A DNA stretch of 64,000 bases from Leucobacter sp. L43 (GTDB lineage Bacteria; Actinomycetota; Actinomycetes; Actinomycetales; Microbacteriaceae): assembly GCF_016597785.1 (NCBI RefSeq), contig NZ_JAENJG010000001.1, positions 434,001 to 498,000 on the forward strand. Direction: 5' to 3'. A program made the position numbers and the translations under genes. How positions within the stretch are numbered: the first letter of the stretch is position 1; each line of letters starts with the position of its first letter. The notes beneath the pieces were generated by a model. It was not told the origin of the DNA. It did no database searches and saw only the letters and a list, made by a program, of their open reading frames with translations. Shown one piece after another: positions 36,445 to 45,017 of the stretch.

Positions 36445-37740
36445 TTACTCCGTCTGGCCCTCGACCGCCTTCTGGAACACCGGGTTGTTCGTTCCGTCGT
36501 ACTTGTAGATGCCGATGAAGGCCGACGAAGGATCGTTGTTGTCGTTCAGCGGCCCCGTACCCGCCTTGCCGACGTACTGGATGTCGGAACCGTCTGCGAT
36601 CAGCTTCGCGCATTCCTCGAAGGTGGAGCACTCTTCGCCGCCCTCGCTGCCCGAAACGGCGTGCAGGTTCTCCTGGATCGACGCGGAATCAGTCGAGCCC
36701 GCCTTCTCCGCCGCCAGCGCGACCAGGGTGACCAGGTCGTACGCCTCCGGCGCGTAGGTGAAGCTCTCGAGCTCGCCGTCGTACTCGGCAGCGTAGATGT
36801 CCTTCAGCTGCGCCTGGAAGTCGTCGTTCGCCTGAGCGCCGGGAATCGACGCCTGGGCGTTCTCGAGCGTTCCTGCCTCGAAATCGCTCTCGTACCCGTT
36901 CGCGTTGCCGTCGACGAGGTAGAACGTCGAGAGGTCGAGCCCCTGGTTCACGGCCTCCGGGACGATCTGCTTGAACTGGTCGTACGTCACGACGACGATG
37001 GCCTCGGCGCCCGAATCCTTCGCGGCGGTGATCTCGGAGGCGAACGAGGTCTGCTCGACCGGGAACTCGTTGCCGTCGCCCTTGCCGCCGTAGACGACCT
37101 CAGCTCCTGCCGCCTCGACCGTCTCCTGTATGACATCGCGCAGACCGAGGCCGTACGGGTCGTTGAAAGTGAGGAAGGCGACGCTGGTGACGCCGTCGGA
37201 GACGATCTGATTCCCGAGCGCATCGCCCTGCACCGTGTCGGGCGGTGCGGTGCGGAAGTAGTTGGGGCTGATCCCGCTGAGATCGGCCGAGGTGTTCGAC
37301 GGCGAGCCCATCAGGATGCCGGCCTCCGCGACGCGATCGACGACGTGCTGGCTGCGCCCCGACCCCATCGCGCCGAGCACGAATGACGCACCGCTCGAGA
37401 TGACGTCGTCAGCGCCCTTCTCGACGACCGTCAGGTCACTCGCGTCGCCCTCGTTCGCCTCGGCGACGATCTCGACGTCTTGGCCGAGCACGCCCCCGGC
37501 GCCGTTGATGTCGGAGAGCGCCTGGGCGATTCCGGCCTGGACCGGCGGCATGAGGAATCCGAGCGAACCGGTCTGGGGCAGCAGGGTGGCGATCTGCAGC
37601 GCCTCACTGCTGCCGCCACCGCCCTCACCGCTCGATTCGGTCGGCTCGGATTCGCCGCTCGACGAGCAGCCGGAGAGCACGAGCGCTGCGCTCGCGACCA
37701 GCGCGAGTACGCCAACGGATGTCTTGGAGTGAACCTTCAT
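36445..37740 (-). CDS. Branched-chain amino acid ABC substrate-binding lipoprotein
   Basis: Periplasm-facing receptor (Peripla_BP_6/LivJ-like) of the liv transporter, 431 residues. Signal peptide with lipobox LVLSGCSSS (lipid-modified Cys25), then a Ser/Gly/Glu-rich linker, IATLLPQTGSLGFLMPPVQAGI at the ligand-binding domain start, FVLGAMGSGRSQHVVD, SVAFLTFNDPYGLG and FTYAPEAYDLVTLVALAAEKA. It faces livHMGF tail to tail, an arrangement requiring a separate promoter (37795-37823). The ligand is presumed to be a branched-chain or other small amino acid or amide. Confidence 0.92.
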   Translation of the reverse strand: MKVHSKTSVGVLALVASAALVLSGCSSSGESEPTESSGEGGGGSSEALQIATLLPQTGSLGFLMPPVQAGIAQALSDINGAGGVLGQDVEIVAEANEGDASDLTVVEKGADDVISSGASFVLGAMGSGRSQHVVDRVAEAGILMGSPSNTSADLSGISPNYFRTAPPDTVQGDALGNQIVSDGVTSVAFLTFNDPYGLGLRDVIQETVEAAGAEVVYGGKGDGNEFPVEQTSFASEITAAKDSGAEAIVVVTYDQFKQIVPEAVNQGLDLSTFYLVDGNANGYESDFEAGTLENAQASIPGAQANDDFQAQLKDIYAAEYDGELESFTYAPEAYDLVTLVALAAEKAGSTDSASIQENLHAVSGSEGGEECSTFEECAKLIADGSDIQYVGKAGTGPLNDNNDPSSAFIGIYKYDGTNNPVFQKAVEGQTE

Positions 37741-37794
37741 TGGTGCACCTTTCTGAAGCAGAAAATGACGCCCCGACGCTGGAGCGTTGATCCG

Positions 37795-37823
37795 AGCATA
37801 GTCTGCTGGGCGGCCCCTTAGAA
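37795..37823 (-). promoter_or_regulatory. Candidate promoter of the binding-protein gene
   Basis: Minus strand: -35 TTCTAA (37818-37823), 17-base spacer, -10 TATGCT (37795-37800), then a ~48-base leader with AAAGG before the ATG at 37740. Confidence 0.45.
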
Positions 37824-37839
37824 CACGCGGTTCGAGGCG

Positions 37840-39030
37840 TCACCAAGTCGTAACAACGCGGGCCCACGCGTGCACGTTGACATGGGTCTCGGGTTCGGAG
37901 CGGGTCCAGCGCTCGGCGCCGTCACCGGGGCGTACGACGTCGCTCAACCAGTACGTCGCTCCCGGGCCCCAGCCGGCGATCACGCTCCCGCGTCCGTTCC
38001 CGCAGTCGATGGCGCGGCCGGCGCTGCTGAGGTAGCCGTCCACCCCCAGGTGCACCGCGTCCCATCGTTCGCCGACTCGCGCCCAGTCCGGCATCACCCA
38101 CGCTCCGATGCGCCCGGTGGTCTCTCCCCAGACGTAGCGCATCTGCGCCGAGACATCGAGCGGGTAGGCTGCGCAGAGCGCTGCCCAGTCCTCAGTGCCC
38201 GTGATCCGGAAGACGCGAGACGCCGGGTGCGGCTCGATCGGGACGACGGCCGCCGCCTCCCAGCCATGCGAGTCCTCTTTCAGATACAGGCCCGCAGGGC
38301 CGAACCCGGGAATGGAAGCCGTCGTATCGAGCGCGCCCGCGGGCGGGAACGACCACCACTCCCCGCTCGAACCTTCCGGGTCATCCTGCAGCTCGGCAAC
38401 GCTCCGCGCCTCCACCGCTCGCCGCTCGGCTCGCCATGCGGTCAGCATGAAGCCGGCGTAGTACGAGCTGAGATCCTCGAGTGGCAGCTCAGTCGGCTCT
38501 GCGGCAGACGCTGCGGGTGCGGGCTCCAGCGGATCCCACACGACTGCGAACTGCGGGGTGTCGAGCACACCGCGCGACCACCACTCGCTGTGCGGGGAAT
38601 CGGTCACGAGTGCGGCGAACCTGCGCAAGCCCGCCCTCGCATCCGGCATCGCCGCGAGCACGTCGTCTCCATTCGGAGCCTGCCAGTACATCGCCGCGTC
38701 CACGGCCTCCGTCACGGCCTCGAGCAGCATCGCCGCGGTGAGCTCGGGGAGCGGAACTCGCGCGATCGCGTCGAGCGCGTCGGAGACGACACCATCGCGC
38801 GACGGTTCGGGTGGCGGGGCTGACGCGTCTTCACCCGGTGACGTCGGCGCATACAGCACGACTCGAGGCGCGTCGGAAGGCGGGCTCAGCAGCACACCCG
38901 CCCAGAACACTCCATCTCGCCAGCGCACCGCATCCGCGTGGCCCTCGGGCAATGCGGAGATCGTGGCGCGCGCGAGTTCGAGGCACAGACGCCGCCCCCG
39001 AGGACCTGCGAGCAACTCGTCCGGTGTCAT
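37840..39030 (-). CDS. Unknown soluble protein
   Basis: I do not recognise this 396-residue protein. It has no signal peptide or membrane segment, is acidic and Trp-rich (many W in the C-terminal half: WEAAAVVPIEPH, WGETTGRIGAWVMPDWARVG, WGPGATYWLSDVV), and has a Pro/Ala/Ser linker near residues 70-85. The ATG at 39030 has GGAGCG two bases upstream; a longer frame upstream is not coding-like. It lies downstream of smc on the same strand with a 28-base gap holding a small GAGCC/GGCTC hairpin, and upstream of the binding-protein gene. Coding bias and length make it a real gene; function cannot be inferred. Confidence 0.7.
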   Translation of the reverse strand: MTPDELLAGPRGRRLCLELARATISALPEGHADAVRWRDGVFWAGVLLSPPSDAPRVVLYAPTSPGEDASAPPPEPSRDGVVSDALDAIARVPLPELTAAMLLEAVTEAVDAAMYWQAPNGDDVLAAMPDARAGLRRFAALVTDSPHSEWWSRGVLDTPQFAVVWDPLEPAPAASAAEPTELPLEDLSSYYAGFMLTAWRAERRAVEARSVAELQDDPEGSSGEWWSFPPAGALDTTASIPGFGPAGLYLKEDSHGWEAAAVVPIEPHPASRVFRITGTEDWAALCAAYPLDVSAQMRYVWGETTGRIGAWVMPDWARVGERWDAVHLGVDGYLSSAGRAIDCGNGRGSVIAGWGPGATYWLSDVVRPGDGAERWTRSEPETHVNVHAWARVVTTW

Positions 39031-39058
39031 CGCTCCATCATGCCGTGAGCCGCACGGC

Positions 39059-42000
39059 TCAGGCCACCTCTTGCCCCACGCGCTGACCGACAACTGCGGA
39101 GATTCCGTCTTGCCGCATCGACACACCGTACAGAGCGTCGGCGATCTCCATCGTGCGCTTCTGATGGGTGATGATGATCAGCTGCGAGTTCTCCCGCAGG
39201 CGCTCGAAGACCTGCAGGAGGCGGCCGAGATTCGCATCGTCGAGGGCGGCTTCGACTTCGTCGACGATGTAGAACGGGCTCGGACGCGCCTGGAAGATCG
39301 CCATCAACCACGCCACCGCTGCGAGTGAGCGCTCGCCGCCGGAGAGGAGCGACATGCGCTCCACTTTCTTCCCGGCCGGCCGCACGGCGATGTCGATGCC
39401 GGTCTGCAACAGGTCGTCGGGATCGCTCAGCGTGATCTCTCCGGAGCCTCCCGGGAAGAGAATGGGAAAGACCTCGGCGAACGCGGCTCGGGTGTCCTCG
39501 AAGGCCGCCGCGAAGATGCCCTGCATCTTGTGGTCGAGTTCCTCGATGATCGCCATGAGGTCGGCGCGCGTCCTGGAGAGGTCTTGGAGCTGCTCGCTGA
39601 GGAAGCTGTGCCGCTGCTCGAGCGCTGCGAACTCCTCGAGTGCGAGCGGATTGATGCGCCCGAGCTCGGCGAGCCGGCGCTCGGCCTGTGCGAGGCGGCG
39701 CTCCTGCTCGGCCCGCACGAACGGCCGCGTCGGCACGGGCGGGCTGGAAGCGGGTTCGCGTTCGGCCTGCGCATCGTTCGTCGCGGACCTCTCAGAGCTT
39801 GCGAAGTCCGCCTCGGCACGGGCGTCCAACCCCAGTTCGGCGGCGAGCTGCGCTTCGAGATCGTTGGCGTACTGCGGGTGCTCAACGGCTGCGTCGGTGC
39901 GAGAAGGCTCCGCGGCGTCGACCGGGTGCGGCTCCGGAATCGGCACCTCCGGTCCGTACTCCGCGATCAGCACGTCCTCGACGAGACCGAGTTCGTTGCC
40001 CGATCGCTCGAGGAGCGATGAGAGCTGCAGCTTGCGCTCGTAGCTCTTCAGCTCGGCGCCGTGCACTCGCTCGGCGAGCGTTTGCAGTTTCTGGCGCAGG
40101 CCGGACTCCTCCGCCCGCAGCAGTGTGAGTTCCTGGCTGTGCCGCGCTCGTTCCCGCTCCGCGTGCTGCTGAGCGAGGCGCGCCTCTGCGAGCGAGCGGT
40201 CGCACGCGTCGAGGATCGCGGGAAGCAGCCCGCCGACACGCTCTGCCTGGGCTACCTGCCGTGCGCGCAGCACCGACCGCCGTGCAGCTTCTTCAGCCGC
40301 TCGGCGCTCGGCTTCGAGTTGCTCGCCGAGCGTCTTGCGATGCACCGCGGCGGCTCTCGCGCGCTCGCGCGCGGTCTCGAGCGCCAGTCGCGCCTCGAGC
40401 TCGAGAGCGCGGGCCTGCTCGACCTCTTTCAACACCCCCTCGCGCTGACTCGCATCGAGCATCGGCCGCGGCTGAGACGCTGCCTCCTCCAACACGTGCG
40501 CCGCGCGCTCGGCTTCCGCCGCGGCGCCTCCGGCGGCTTCGGCAACGGCAGCGAGTGCTTGCCGCGCGCGCTCGGCTTCGGCCGCCGCAGATTCCGAACG
40601 CGCTGACAGCCGATTGCGCTCCTTCGAGATCTCAGCAAGACGCGCATCCGCTGCACGGAGCTCGGCGAACGCCCGCTGGGCGTCCGACTTCGCCTGCACC
40701 GACGCCGCGCGCAACTCGTCGAGTTCTGCCTCGTGTTCCGCGACGGCCGCCGCGACCGAGGACCGGTTCAGGGCGGCCTGCTCGAGTTCAGCAGTCAGCT
40801 CGATACGAGAGGGCGCGAGGGTCGATCCACCGCTGAGGGTGTTCGCCGTGACGACGTCGCCCGCGGCCGTGACGACGGTGAAGCCGCCGTTCGGCCAGTG
40901 TCCGCCGAGCTCGGATGCTGCGGCGACTGCGGCCTCCAGGTTCGACGCGATGAAGCTTCGCTCGAGCAGCGCCCGCACGCCGGGCGGTGCATCGAGCAGC
41001 GCGTCGGATGCGCGCGTCGCGCCCGCGACCTCGGGCGCCGAGGCGTTCGCCTCAGGGGCGCGATCGCGCTTCTCGGCATCGGCGATCACGGCTCGCAGTC
41101 GTCCGAGATCCTGCTCGCGCGCCCGCTCCACGGCGCGGCCAGCGGCATCCAAGTGCTCCGCGAGCAGCGCATCGGCGAATGTGCCGAGCGCCGCGGCGAT
41201 CGCCGATTCGAACCCCTCCGACACGCGGACGTGATCGGCGACGCGACCGGTGATGCCGTCGGGGGCCTCTGCGAGGAGGGCCGCCGAGGCATCGCGCTGA
41301 TCGAGCGAGCGGGTCAGCGCACTCACCCGGGCGTCGAGGCCCGCGAGTTCCTGCTCGAGACGGTGCAGCTGATCCCGCACTTCGTCCCGTCGCAGCTCGG
41401 CGGCGGCCTGTCGTTCCTGCGCCGCGCGGTACGCCTCGTCGTGCTCTTCGCCCGAACCGTCGTTCTCCGCGTCGCTGCCGAGTTCCTCGCGCTCCTCGAA
41501 CCCGGCGAGCTCGCGGCGGGCCTGCTCGGCGCGGGATTCGGCCTGGGCGACGGCGTGCTCGCGCCGTTCGACCTCCTGCGCCACCGTCGCGCGCTTCTGC
41601 TCCGCTGCCGCTGCACGGCCCCTCAGCTGAGACAGCTGCAGGTCGTGCCGTGAGACGAGCTCGCTCTGGGCTGCGATGTGCTCGTCGATTGCGTCGAGGG
41701 CCTGCTGCGCCGTGCGCGTCGCCGCCCCTGCGCGCTGCCACGCGGCCTCGGCCTCCGGGATGAGTGCTTCGAGCCGCTCGACCTCCTCGCCGGCTTCGTC
41801 GACCGATGCGCGAGTCACCCGATGCGTCTGCTCAGGCGCCTCGGCCTGCGTCGCGAGGAACGTGAGCCGCTGCTGGGTCTGCGCGTAGAGACCGCGAAGC
41901 TTCGACTGCACCGATTCGAGACCGATGGTGACGCGCCGTGCGGCGTCGAGCTCGTCGCTCTGCTGGCTCTGCTCCAATCGCTGGATGCGCAGCTGCTTCT

Positions 42001-42790
42001 GCTCCACCTGCTCTTGCAGCACGATGCGCTCCGAGTGCTGCTCTGCCTCATCGCGGGTGAGCGCGTCGAGCTCCGTACGCAGGCGGTGCACGTCGTCGGC
42101 GAGCAGACGCGCCTTCGCGTCCCGCACCTCGGCTGCGATCCCCTGGGCCGCGCGCGCCACCTCCGCCTGTCTGCCGAGTGGTTTCAGCTGTCGCCGGATC
42201 TCCCCGGCGAGATCGTTGAGGCGGGTGAGATTCGTCTCCATCGCCTCGAGCTTGCGCAGCGTGCGCTCCTTGCGGCGCCGATGCTTCAGGATCCCGGCGG
42301 CTTCTTCGATGAACCCCCGCCGATCCTCCGCGGTCGCCCGCAGCACGGCGTCGAGCTGGCCCTGCCCGACGATCACGTGCATCTCGCGCCCCAGACCGGA
42401 GTCGCTCAGCAGTTCCTGCACGTCGAGCAATCGGCACGCGTCGCCGTTGATCGCGTACTCGCTCGAGCCGTTGCGGAAGAGCGTGCGGCTGATCGTCACC
42501 TCGGTGTACTCGATGGGCAGCGCCCCGTCGGAGTTGTCGATGGTGAGCTTCACCTCGGCGCGTCCCAGCGGCCCGCGCGTCGAAGTCCCCGCGAAGATGA
42601 CGTCTTCCATCTTCCCGCCCCGGAGCGTCTTCGCGCCTTGCTCCCCCATGACCCAGGCGAGCGCATCCACGACGTTCGACTTGCCCGAGCCGTTCGGCCC
42701 GACGATCGCGGTGACGCCGGGCTCGAACTGGAATGTGGTCGGCTGTGCGAAAGACTTGAAGCCTTTGAGCGTGAGGCTCTTCAGATGCAC
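39059..42790 (-). CDS. smc: Chromosome segregation protein SMC
   Basis: Structural maintenance of chromosomes ATPase that compacts and individualises sister chromosomes with ScpA/B. The 1243-residue protein has the N-terminal ATPase half with Walker A GPNGSGKS (residues 31-38), two long coiled-coil arms around a central hinge (approx. residues 510-680), and the C-terminal half with LSGGERSLAAVAWLMAIF and FYIVDEVEAALDD. The GTG at 42790 with GGGAGA nine bases upstream is chosen because MHLKSLTLKGFKSF is the conserved start; the frame runs 161 codons further without SMC sequence. Slightly longer than usual owing to extra coiled coil. Confidence 0.96.
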   Translation of the reverse strand: MHLKSLTLKGFKSFAQPTTFQFEPGVTAIVGPNGSGKSNVVDALAWVMGEQGAKTLRGGKMEDVIFAGTSTRGPLGRAEVKLTIDNSDGALPIEYTEVTISRTLFRNGSSEYAINGDACRLLDVQELLSDSGLGREMHVIVGQGQLDAVLRATAEDRRGFIEEAAGILKHRRRKERTLRKLEAMETNLTRLNDLAGEIRRQLKPLGRQAEVARAAQGIAAEVRDAKARLLADDVHRLRTELDALTRDEAEQHSERIVLQEQVEQKQLRIQRLEQSQQSDELDAARRVTIGLESVQSKLRGLYAQTQQRLTFLATQAEAPEQTHRVTRASVDEAGEEVERLEALIPEAEAAWQRAGAATRTAQQALDAIDEHIAAQSELVSRHDLQLSQLRGRAAAAEQKRATVAQEVERREHAVAQAESRAEQARRELAGFEEREELGSDAENDGSGEEHDEAYRAAQERQAAAELRRDEVRDQLHRLEQELAGLDARVSALTRSLDQRDASAALLAEAPDGITGRVADHVRVSEGFESAIAAALGTFADALLAEHLDAAGRAVERAREQDLGRLRAVIADAEKRDRAPEANASAPEVAGATRASDALLDAPPGVRALLERSFIASNLEAAVAAASELGGHWPNGGFTVVTAAGDVVTANTLSGGSTLAPSRIELTAELEQAALNRSSVAAAVAEHEAELDELRAASVQAKSDAQRAFAELRAADARLAEISKERNRLSARSESAAAEAERARQALAAVAEAAGGAAAEAERAAHVLEEAASQPRPMLDASQREGVLKEVEQARALELEARLALETARERARAAAVHRKTLGEQLEAERRAAEEAARRSVLRARQVAQAERVGGLLPAILDACDRSLAEARLAQQHAERERARHSQELTLLRAEESGLRQKLQTLAERVHGAELKSYERKLQLSSLLERSGNELGLVEDVLIAEYGPEVPIPEPHPVDAAEPSRTDAAVEHPQYANDLEAQLAAELGLDARAEADFASSERSATNDAQAEREPASSPPVPTRPFVRAEQERRLAQAERRLAELGRINPLALEEFAALEQRHSFLSEQLQDLSRTRADLMAIIEELDHKMQGIFAAAFEDTRAAFAEVFPILFPGGSGEITLSDPDDLLQTGIDIAVRPAGKKVERMSLLSGGERSLAAVAWLMAIFQARPSPFYIVDEVEAALDDANLGRLLQVFERLRENSQLIIITHQKRTMEIADALYGVSMRQDGISAVVGQRVGQEVA

Positions 42791-42897
42791 GCCGTCTCCC
42801 TTCCGTTCACCCTCGCGGACGCTGGTGCCTACTGTATGGCACAGCTCGATCCTGACGAGCGTGGCACTCCCCCGACGGACGGATTCGCACCCGCGCG

Positions 42898-43293
42898 CTA
42901 AACGACGAAGCCGACCGGGATGATCGAGCCGTCGGAATCGCGAAAGCCGAACCCGAAGGCGCGGTCGGCTGCGATGTGCACGAACCATGCAGCGCCGGCG
43001 AGCGCGATGTAGATGAAGCCGCCGTCGATGCCGCCGGTGATGAAGAAGGTCACCAACCCGATTACGAGCAGCACGATCGGCAGCGTCATCGTGTGCAGCG
43101 TGTTGTACAGACGCACGCGCGTTGGCTTCAGCCTGCCGCGCTCGGCGAACGCGCCGATGAGCGCGACATCGGGTCCGAGCCCGAACGCCAGGGCTACGAT
43201 CACGGCGGCGGGCCCGAGCGCGACGCACACGAGCACGATGACGGCGAACCAGACCGCGGCGCCCATTCCCCAACTCAGACGCATCAGATTCAT
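42898..43293 (-). CDS. DUF4260-like small membrane protein
   Basis: 131-residue hydrophobic protein with about four membrane helices: WGMGAAVWFAVIVLVCVALG, AAVIVALAFGLGPDVALIGAF, LYNTLHTMTLPIVLLVIGLV and DGGFIYIALAGAAWFVHIAAD. The GPD...IG and LYNTLHT...LP pattern matches the DUF4260 family, whose role is unknown. The ATG at 43293 was chosen over a longer upstream frame because TAGACT lies seven bases ahead and MNLMRLSW is the natural membrane-protein start. It lies just upstream of smc on the same strand. Confidence 0.72.
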   Translation of the reverse strand: MNLMRLSWGMGAAVWFAVIVLVCVALGPAAVIVALAFGLGPDVALIGAFAERGRLKPTRVRLYNTLHTMTLPIVLLVIGLVTFFITGGIDGGFIYIALAGAAWFVHIAADRAFGFGFRDSDGSIIPVGFVV

Positions 43294-43300
43294 GGCTCCC

Positions 43301-43306
43301 AGTCTA
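43301..43306 (-). promoter_or_regulatory. -10 box of the DUF4260 gene
   Basis: TAGACT, seven bases before the ATG. GGGAG between them could also act as a ribosome-binding site. Confidence 0.35.
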
Positions 43307-43336
43307 CGAGCTTCGCTCCCGCCGCCCACTGCCCAG

Positions 43337-43342
43337 TACGCT
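43337..43342 (+). promoter_or_regulatory. -10 box of the chorismate mutase fusion gene (leaderless)
   Basis: TACGCT six bases before the ATG at 43349, divergent from the DUF4260 box 30 bases away. Confidence 0.5.
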
Positions 43343-43348
43343 GACCGT

Positions 43349-43930
43349 ATGACCGAGCCCGATCGCCTCGCCGAGGTCCGCAGCCAGATCGATGCCATCG
43401 ACCGCCGTATCGTCGCGCTCCTCGCCGAGCGTCAGCAGTGGGTGCTGCGCGCAGGATCGCTGAAGACCGACGAGGCCGCCGTGCGGGCGCCTGCACGGGT
43501 CGAGCAGGTGATCGCGAAGGTGCGCTTGCTCGCCTCGGAAGCCGGAGCATCGCCCGAGGTGGTCGAGTCCGCGTATCGTGCGCTCATCTCCGCATACGTC
43601 TCGCTGGAGCTCGACGCGCATCGCGGGGCGGCCAGTCGGTCGGAGAACCCCGAACTGCTGCTGCAGCGCGCCCTGTCATCGGCCGATCAGGGCGACGCGC
43701 TGGTGGCGACCAGTGAGCTCAGCCAGCTGCTCGAGATCACGTCCGACCTACCGCTCCGTCTGCGCGCCGCATCCGCTCTCGGCGAGCTGCTCATCGCGTC
43801 GGCCCGAGCCGCTGAGGCGGAGATCGTGCTCGCAGCCGCCGTCACCGCGGCCGGTGGCGCGGAGGAACTGGACGACGTCGACCAGGCGGAGCTCGAACGC
43901 GTGATCGAACTCCTGAACCGCGTTCGCTGA
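43349..43930 (+). CDS. AroQ-type chorismate mutase fused to an undescribed helical tail
   Basis: The first ~90 residues form an AroQ chorismate mutase/isochorismate pyruvate-lyase-like helical domain: DRLAEVRSQIDAIDRRIVALLAERQQW, GSLKTDEAAVRAPARVEQVI (lid and active-site Arg/Lys positions) and VESAYRALISAYVSLE, listed here as separate landmarks. The remaining ~100 residues (NPELLLQRALSSADQGDALV onward) are all-alpha and repeat-like, resembling tetratricopeptide helices. AroQ enzymes are normally ~90 residues, so this is about double. The enzyme would make prephenate, or less likely convert isochorismate; no shikimate neighbours help. ATG at 43349 in a leaderless context. Confidence 0.78.
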   Translation: MTEPDRLAEVRSQIDAIDRRIVALLAERQQWVLRAGSLKTDEAAVRAPARVEQVIAKVRLLASEAGASPEVVESAYRALISAYVSLELDAHRGAASRSENPELLLQRALSSADQGDALVATSELSQLLEITSDLPLRLRAASALGELLIASARAAEAEIVLAAAVTAAGGAEELDDVDQAELERVIELLNRVR

Positions 43931-43938
43931 GCGACGCG

Positions 43939-44250
43939 TCAGTGCGACCCCTGCCGGTTCGTGGACTCGTCTGGGTGCTCCAGCGGCTCGGACTGCACGG
44001 CGGATCCACCCTTCGGGCACTGCACGTAGGTCGGCTTTCCCGGCCCCCCGCGATCGAATCGGTGGTCGCTCATCGGGTGCCGACAGATCGGGCATTTCGG
44101 GTTCGCGGGCGGCACGTACGCCGGCTCATTGGGATCACCGAGCTGAGCGGTGCCCTCGAACTGATAGAAGAAGCGTCGCCAGGCGGCCCAGAAGCCCGGC
44201 TGACCATCCCAGGGAGTCGCATGCCACAGCCGCCGTTTTCGTTCACGCAC
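43939..44250 (-). CDS. Small unknown protein with Cys/His metal-site motif
   Basis: 103-residue basic, Trp-rich protein I do not recognise by name. Middle segment CPICRHPMSDHRFDRGG ... YVQCP has CxxC plus a third Cys and His residues, suggesting a zinc-ribbon or rubredoxin-like knuckle. N-terminus RERKRRLWHATPWDGQPGFWAAWRRFF is amphipathic. GTG at 44250 is supported by TAGGCT six bases upstream. Tail-to-tail with the chorismate mutase gene, eight bases apart. Confidence 0.6.
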   Translation of the reverse strand: MRERKRRLWHATPWDGQPGFWAAWRRFFYQFEGTAQLGDPNEPAYVPPANPKCPICRHPMSDHRFDRGGPGKPTYVQCPKGGSAVQSEPLEHPDESTNRQGSH

Positions 44251-44256
44251 GTGTGC

Positions 44257-44262
44257 AGCCTA
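44257..44262 (-). promoter_or_regulatory. -10 box of the small Cys/His protein gene (leaderless)
   Basis: TAGGCT six bases before the GTG at 44250. Confidence 0.4.
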
Positions 44263-44342
44263 CCAGATTAGTTAGGGCACGAAGTAATCAGTCCGCCCGC
44301 GCTGCAACGCAGGGCAGCCGGGCGCTCATCCCCTCCCTGCCC

Positions 44343-44348
44343 TACGCT
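44343..44348 (+). promoter_or_regulatory. Candidate -10 box upstream of the 44398 gene
   Basis: TACGCT, giving a leader of about 43 bases with a GGAG..AGGA ribosome-binding region before the ATG. Confidence 0.35.
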
Positions 44349-44397
44349 GAACGGGTGCGGCTGCCGCATTCCCGAGCCCACTGGAGAGCAGGACGCC

Positions 44398-44928
44398 ATG
44401 ACCACACCGGCCCAACACCCCTACGCCGTGTTCAGCGGCGCCCTGGGAGACAGTGCATCCGGTCAGTATGTGCCCGCGCGCGCGGAGGTGAGCGGTGGCG
44501 CCGTGACATTGTGGGTGGCGTCCCCCAGCGGTTGGACCCGGTATTTCAGCGTGCCGGCGCACGAGACCGTGGTGAAGTCGGCTGCGCAGCGCATCACCCT
44601 CGTGGTCGGCGGACAGAGCTACCCACTACTCGCGGACCCGAGTTCGGTGGACCGCGCCATCGAATTCGGAGCCGCCGGGGCGGTGGCGGGGATCATCGAC
44701 GCCCCGAAGGTCGCGTTGAGCGCCGACGTCGGCCGGAGCATGAACATGGCTGGCGCAGCTCGCGCATTCCACATCGGCGGCGGGCCTGCGTTCATCGCCG
44801 CGGCCCGTCAGTCGGGCGCGAAGTCGTCGCGTCTCGGCTACGGCCCCATCCTCGCGATCGGGTGCGGCGCGGGCCTCGCCATCGTCATCGCAGTGACCGC
44901 CATCACGGTTCTCGTACTCGGCTGGTAA
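44398..44928 (+). CDS. Unknown membrane-anchored protein
   Basis: 176-residue protein with no recognised family. Most of it is hydrophilic beta-rich sequence (AVTLWVASPSGWTRYFSVPA, ITLVVGGQSYPLLADPSSV), then one C-terminal hydrophobic helix (GPILAIGCGAGLAIVIAVTA, residues ~148-172) as a tail anchor. ATG at 44398 has GGAG about 14 and AGGA about seven bases upstream. It precedes the metallopeptidase-like gene on the same strand, 89 bases away, possibly in one unit. Confidence 0.65.
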   Translation: MTTPAQHPYAVFSGALGDSASGQYVPARAEVSGGAVTLWVASPSGWTRYFSVPAHETVVKSAAQRITLVVGGQSYPLLADPSSVDRAIEFGAAGAVAGIIDAPKVALSADVGRSMNMAGAARAFHIGGGPAFIAAARQSGAKSSRLGYGPILAIGCGAGLAIVIAVTAITVLVLGW

Positions 44929-45017
44929 CGCCCGCGAAGAACCAGCCCGGCGCCGGCCGCGCCAACTGGCAGACTGGGGCCGAGCCCTCGGCCGGATGAG
45001 ACTCTCAGGAGGAACGA

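Noticed and set aside
42791-43273. N-terminal extension of smc by 161 codons
   Set aside because: Overlaps the DUF4260 gene and precedes the conserved MHLKSLTLKGFKSF start; not SMC-like.
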